From Gordonia zhenghanii (GTDB taxonomy: Bacteria > Actinomycetota > Actinomycetes > Mycobacteriales > Mycobacteriaceae): DNA of 64,000 nt. The notes beneath the pieces are model-generated. The model saw only the letters and a list, made by a program, of their open reading frames with translations, made no database searches and was not told where the DNA came from. Within the stretch, counting starts at the first letter, position 1, and each line of letters opens with the position of its first letter. This document shows positions 61,139 through 64,000 of this stretch, piece by piece. The stretch spans positions 124,001 to 188,000 of the forward strand of contig NZ_JAKKOQ010000013.1 in the NCBI RefSeq assembly GCF_021738965.1. The letters are read 5' to 3'. A program made the position numbers and the translations under genes.

Positions 61139-62317
61139 TCAGATCATCGACCGCATCATACCCTGCGGCTCACCGCCGAGCTGAGTCAGCGCGGACGCAT
61201 GGAAGATCGATCCCGGAACGTGGATCGCGTGCGCGAGTCCCGCATGCGCGTCACGGAAGAACCGCTGCATCGGGAACTTCCGGTGCAGTGCGCCGCCACC
61301 CGAACGCGCGAAGATCTCGTCGACGGCCCGGACCGCCCGCCACGCAGCCGCGGTCTGGGTTCGGCGTCCGATCGCACGCTCCTCGAAGGTGATCTCCTGA
61401 CCCGCCTCGGTCTTGTCGTAGAACCGATCGACGGTCTCGAGCAGCGCTGCGCGAGACGCGGCGATCTCGGCGGCGGATTCGCCGATCGCGTAGAGGACAT
61501 ACGGGTCCTCCTTGATCTTCTGGCCGGTGATTGCGACGCGGTCCTTCTGCGCGGCGATGTGGCAGGCGAGCGCGCCTTCGGCGATGCCGATGACCGCCGA
61601 GGTGATGCCGAGCGGGAACATGCAGCTGAACGGCATGAGGTAGGTCGAGTCGGTGAGGCCGGCCGCGCGAGGCGCGGTGCCGTCCATGACGTCGTCGGAC
61701 TTCAGCGTGCGGTAGGCCGGGATGTAGGCGCCGTCGACGACGACGTCCTTGGAGCCGGTGCCGCGAAGTCCCACGACATCCCACGAGCCCTGGAGGATCG
61801 TGTAGTCCTCACGAGGAAGGATGACGTGCAGGATGTTCGGCGGCATCACCGGCTTTCCCTTCTCGTCGCCGACGATCGCCCCGAGCACGACCCACTTGCA
61901 GTGGTCGGTGCCGGACGAGAACTGCCAGCGGCCCTTCAGCGTGTAGCCGCCGTCGACGGGCGTCGCGACGCCCATCGGCGCGTACGGCGAGGCGACCCAG
62001 GTGTCGGGATCCTCGCCCCAGATCTCGTCCTGGACCTTGGGATCGGCGAACGCCAGTTCCCACGGGTGGATGCCGACGATGCCGGAGACCCAGCCAGCGG
62101 CTCCGTCCATCGCGGCCACGCCCATCACCGTCTCGGCGAACTCGCGCGGATGCACAGACATTCCGCCGTGCTTCACCGGCTGCAGCATCCGGATCACTCC
62201 GGCGTCGCGAAGTCGCTGCGCCGACGAGTCGGGCAGACGCATCAATTCGTCGCCCTCGACTCCCGCCGCTCGAATCTCCTCGGCGTGCTCTTCGATGCGC
62301 GCGAGCACTTCACCCAT
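61139..62317 (-). CDS. HsaA-like flavin-dependent monooxygenase (acyl-CoA dehydrogenase fold)
   Basis: A 392-residue protein with GAGGAG 7 bases before the ATG. The pattern is that of the HsaA/group D monooxygenases rather than true acyl-CoA dehydrogenases: LLQP-type MLQPVKHGGM, GWVSGIVGIHPWELA, WGEDPDTWVASPYAPMG, FSSGTDHCKWVVLG and VGLRGTGSKDVVVDG. HsaA hydroxylates the steroid A/B-ring phenol intermediate 3-HSA with FMN from a reductase. A perfect KstR palindrome lies directly upstream. Assignment to steroid or another phenolic substrate needs testing. Confidence 0.85.
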   Translation of the reverse strand: MGEVLARIEEHAEEIRAAGVEGDELMRLPDSSAQRLRDAGVIRMLQPVKHGGMSVHPREFAETVMGVAAMDGAAGWVSGIVGIHPWELAFADPKVQDEIWGEDPDTWVASPYAPMGVATPVDGGYTLKGRWQFSSGTDHCKWVVLGAIVGDEKGKPVMPPNILHVILPREDYTILQGSWDVVGLRGTGSKDVVVDGAYIPAYRTLKSDDVMDGTAPRAAGLTDSTYLMPFSCMFPLGITSAVIGIAEGALACHIAAQKDRVAITGQKIKEDPYVLYAIGESAAEIAASRAALLETVDRFYDKTEAGQEITFEERAIGRRTQTAAAWRAVRAVDEIFARSGGGALHRKFPMQRFFRDAHAGLAHAIHVPGSIFHASALTQLGGEPQGMMRSMI

Positions 62318-62337
62318 GACGTAACTCCTCAGGTCGT

Positions 62338-62359
62338 AAATTAGAACACGTTCTAATTT
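62338..62359. promoter_or_regulatory. Perfect KstR palindrome upstream of HsaA-like gene
   Basis: Ten-base arms (AAATTAGAAC and GTTCTAATTT) with a 2-base AC spacer. The core TAGAACACGTTCTA at 62342-62355 is the ideal form of the KstR consensus TnnAACnnGTTnnA. It ends about 20 bases before the start codon, where a repressor would block transcription. Confidence 0.85.
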
Positions 62360-62461
62360 AGCGCCTCGGAGCGTTCGAGGCCAGAAGACGGCGACATTCG
62401 ACCACGATCGGGGTTGAGGTAGTCCGCGATATAACGAGGGCGATGTGCGTCCTCGGACGCC

Positions 62462-63574
62462 TCACAACGTGCCGAACTCCTCCTCCACCCGCGCGCGACC
62501 CATATCCGGGTCGGAACCGAGAACATACGTCGGCTCGGTGTGCGCCACAGAGGTTCCACCTGCGACCCGCCGCCGCGCCGCCGCGAATTCGGGAGCCTCG
62601 CCCATGCTCGCGTGCAGTCCGTTGATCGCCGTCCACACCGCGGTGCGACGCGCGCGCCGCTCCACCGGGTTCGGCGGTTGGTACATCACGAGCCGCGCCG
62701 CCCAGGGCGGCATCGTGTCGCGGATCGCCCAGTCGACAGCCGCCTCCGCCGGGTTCGTGAGATTGACCCCGGTCGCCACCGCACTGCCGTACGTCAGCCC
62801 CAGTTTCGGCAAATACTCCTTCAGACAGTCAAGGACCTCCGCCTTCGACGCCGGGAGGTCCGTTCCGCCGAGCGCGTGACCGATGCGCACGAACTCGGCG
62901 TAGTACTCGTCGAGATCGGAGCCGCGCAGAGGTCTCGGGTGGTAGATCTCGTGCGCGGTCGCTATCCCCCAGACGACGGTCGCGTAGTTCCACCGCAGCC
63001 AGTCCGGATCGTCGGCGTCGTAGGCGAGACCGTCCGGACGCACCCCCTTGATCGTGTGGTGCATCGATCGCACGGTTCGCGCGAGCCGCTCGGCGGTCTC
63101 CGTGGACCCGTAAGCCGCGCCGACGAAGAACGCCAGCGAATGCCCGAGTCGCACCATCGCGCCCTCGGGGTCGATCCGGGCGACGAGGCCGCTGTCCGAG
63201 CGCTCCACGAGACGCGAGTGGTGCATCCCCATCCAGTAGATACTCGGATCGAGTCGTTCGAGGTACGACGCGCACTGCAGTCCGAAGATGAGCGCCGGGG
63301 TATGCGAGTGGACGTACCAGGTCCGGCTGTCCGGCCCGAACCATCCGGGATCACCGACAGGTGCCTCGAACTCCATGCCCCGGAAGAACTTCGACTTCAC
63401 ACTCTCGGCGAACTTCGCGTTGAGCCAGTCACCCACGTACTGGTGCGGCCACTGCACCGGCAGCTCCGCCACCGCGGACACCCCCGGCACTGCGGATAAG
63501 CCCGGCACTGGCGGCAACCCCGATGCAGGCAACAGCTTGGACGGAAGTCGTGGCAACGACAGGGAGAGCATCAT
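62462..63574 (-). CDS. MpaB-type oxygenase (DUF2236 family)
   Basis: A 370-residue protein of the rubber-oxygenase/MpaB family. A hydrophobic Pro-rich N-terminus is followed by the heme-family core: SRTWYVHSHTPALIFGLQC, AFFVGAAYGSTETAERLARTVRSMH and WNYATVVWGIATAHEIYHP. The family binds heme b and includes rubber-cleaving Lcp enzymes and fungal MpaB. GAGGAG precedes the two adjacent ATGs (63574, 63571). It could cleave a C=C bond; the substrate is unknown. Confidence 0.88.
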   Translation of the reverse strand: MMLSLSLPRLPSKLLPASGLPPVPGLSAVPGVSAVAELPVQWPHQYVGDWLNAKFAESVKSKFFRGMEFEAPVGDPGWFGPDSRTWYVHSHTPALIFGLQCASYLERLDPSIYWMGMHHSRLVERSDSGLVARIDPEGAMVRLGHSLAFFVGAAYGSTETAERLARTVRSMHHTIKGVRPDGLAYDADDPDWLRWNYATVVWGIATAHEIYHPRPLRGSDLDEYYAEFVRIGHALGGTDLPASKAEVLDCLKEYLPKLGLTYGSAVATGVNLTNPAEAAVDWAIRDTMPPWAARLVMYQPPNPVERRARRTAVWTAINGLHASMGEAPEFAAARRRVAGGTSVAHTEPTYVLGSDPDMGRARVEEEFGTL

Positions 63575-63597
63575 CAGCTCCTCGAGTATTCGATGAC

Positions 63598-63610
63598 AAC
63601 CAATTTGGTT
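63598..63610. promoter_or_regulatory. Palindrome in MpaB/TetR divergent gap
   Basis: AACCAA-T-TTGGTT, a 13-base palindrome 24 bases upstream of the MpaB-type gene and 72 bases before the divergent TetR gene. A plausible binding site for that TetR protein. Confidence 0.55.
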
Positions 63611-63681
63611 ACGGTCGTATCCAGAATAGCGTTTGGGTTACACCCGTGACCAGGAATTGGCTGCAGACGTATGCTCGAACG

Positions 63682-64000
63682 GTGTCGAGTCCAACAAGAT
63701 GGGCGGGCGTCCCCCTCGCGGACCGCCGTTCCGAACGTAGATCCAAGCTGATCGACGCGGCCTTCGACATCTTCGGCACTGGCGGTGAATCCGCACTGTC
63801 CGTCCGATCCGTATGCCGCGCATGCGAATTCAACACTCGGTACTTCTATGAGAGCTTCACCGACATCGACGGGTTGCTCGGAGCCGTCTATGACGCGACG
63901 GCACTCGCACTGGGTGAGGCGATCGCACGGGACGTCGACGGATCCGCCGCCTCGGTCCGTGCGCGAACCCGCGCGGGCATCGTCGCGGTCCTGCATTTCA
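63682..64000 (+). CDS. TetR family transcriptional regulator, partial
   Basis: The frame from the GTG at 63682 runs to the window edge (106 codons). It shows the TetR N-terminus: a basic start (RRSERRSKLIDAAFDIFGTGG), the helix-turn-helix region SALSVRSVCRACEFNTRYFYESF, and the first ligand-domain helix. Divergent from the MpaB-type gene, so it is likely its regulator. The C-terminal half is outside the window. Confidence 0.85.
   Translation, partial: MSSPTRWAGVPLADRRSERRSKLIDAAFDIFGTGGESALSVRSVCRACEFNTRYFYESFTDIDGLLGAVYDATALALGEAIARDVDGSAASVRARTRAGIVAVLHF

Noticed and set aside
61139-62317. Annotation as an ordinary acyl-CoA dehydrogenase
   Set aside because: The catalytic-base loop of acyl-CoA dehydrogenases is absent and the conserved segments match HsaA-type flavin monooxygenases instead.
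1-64000. tRNA, rRNA, CRISPR arrays, insertion sequences
   Set aside because: No tRNA-like TPsiC/anticodon arrangement, no regularly spaced repeat-spacer pattern and no transposase motifs were recognised.

Overview
The window is high-G+C DNA with dense gene packing, many 4-base ATGA/GTGA stop-start overlaps and frequent GTG starts. The gene families point to a mycolic-acid actinomycete of the Gordonia/Rhodococcus/Mycobacterium group, with Gordonia my best guess. They include a 13E12/DUF222 HNH protein, a WS/DGAT-like acyltransferase, an F420-type LLM oxidoreductase, an MpaB-type oxygenase, an HsaA-like monooxygenase and DNA sites that fit the KstR (steroid regulator) consensus. I see no rRNA, tRNA, CRISPR array, insertion sequence or phage genes. 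It reads as a chromosomal region rich in catabolic genes.

Layout, 1-20 kb. On the minus strand a thiamine-type ABC importer (ThiB, ThiP, ThiQ) leads into a Nudix gene cut by the window edge. Three secreted proteins follow (4.1-7.6 kb): two are paralogues and the third is a lipase-fold protein that appears to have lost its catalytic Ser and His. A 104-bp perfect direct repeat fills the gap at 7.6-7.9 kb. Next come a small secreted protein, an HhH-GPD repair protein, a protein with 19 decapeptide repeats and a WS/DGAT-like acyltransferase. A valine/branched-chain acyl-CoA block follows (thiolase-enoyl-CoA hydratase fusion, acyl-CoA dehydrogenase, 3-hydroxyisobutyrate dehydrogenase, MarR regulator). 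A CsbD protein and an SMR exporter come next; the exporter sits behind a clear guanidine-III riboswitch. A NarL-type two-component system ends the section.

Layout, 20-45 kb. An organosulfate-scavenging cluster holds an AtsK-like 2-oxoglutarate dioxygenase, a sulfatase and a complete Dpp-type ABC importer. After a PrxQ peroxiredoxin comes a second two-component system divergent from an ABC exporter pair. A Baeyer-Villiger monooxygenase, an AraC regulator and an amino-acid permease lie together on the minus strand. The DUF222/HNH gene, a DUF2461 gene coupled to a seven-repeat RCC1 propeller, and a P450/TetR divergent pair with two identical-type palindromes follow.

Layout, 45-64 kb. This is one large catabolic region: SDRs, SnoaL-like protein, aldehyde dehydrogenase, beta-hydroxyacid dehydrogenase, carboxymuconolactone decarboxylase-like protein, epimerase, two related acyl-CoA ligases facing away from each other, zinc alcohol dehydrogenase, an FMO-hydrolase-IclR operon, TetR, LLM oxidoreductase, HsaA-like monooxygenase and an MpaB-type oxygenase. 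Four sites matching or close to the KstR consensus lie in its intergenic gaps. This suggests the region degrades a steroid-like or alicyclic compound; the substrate itself cannot be read from sequence.
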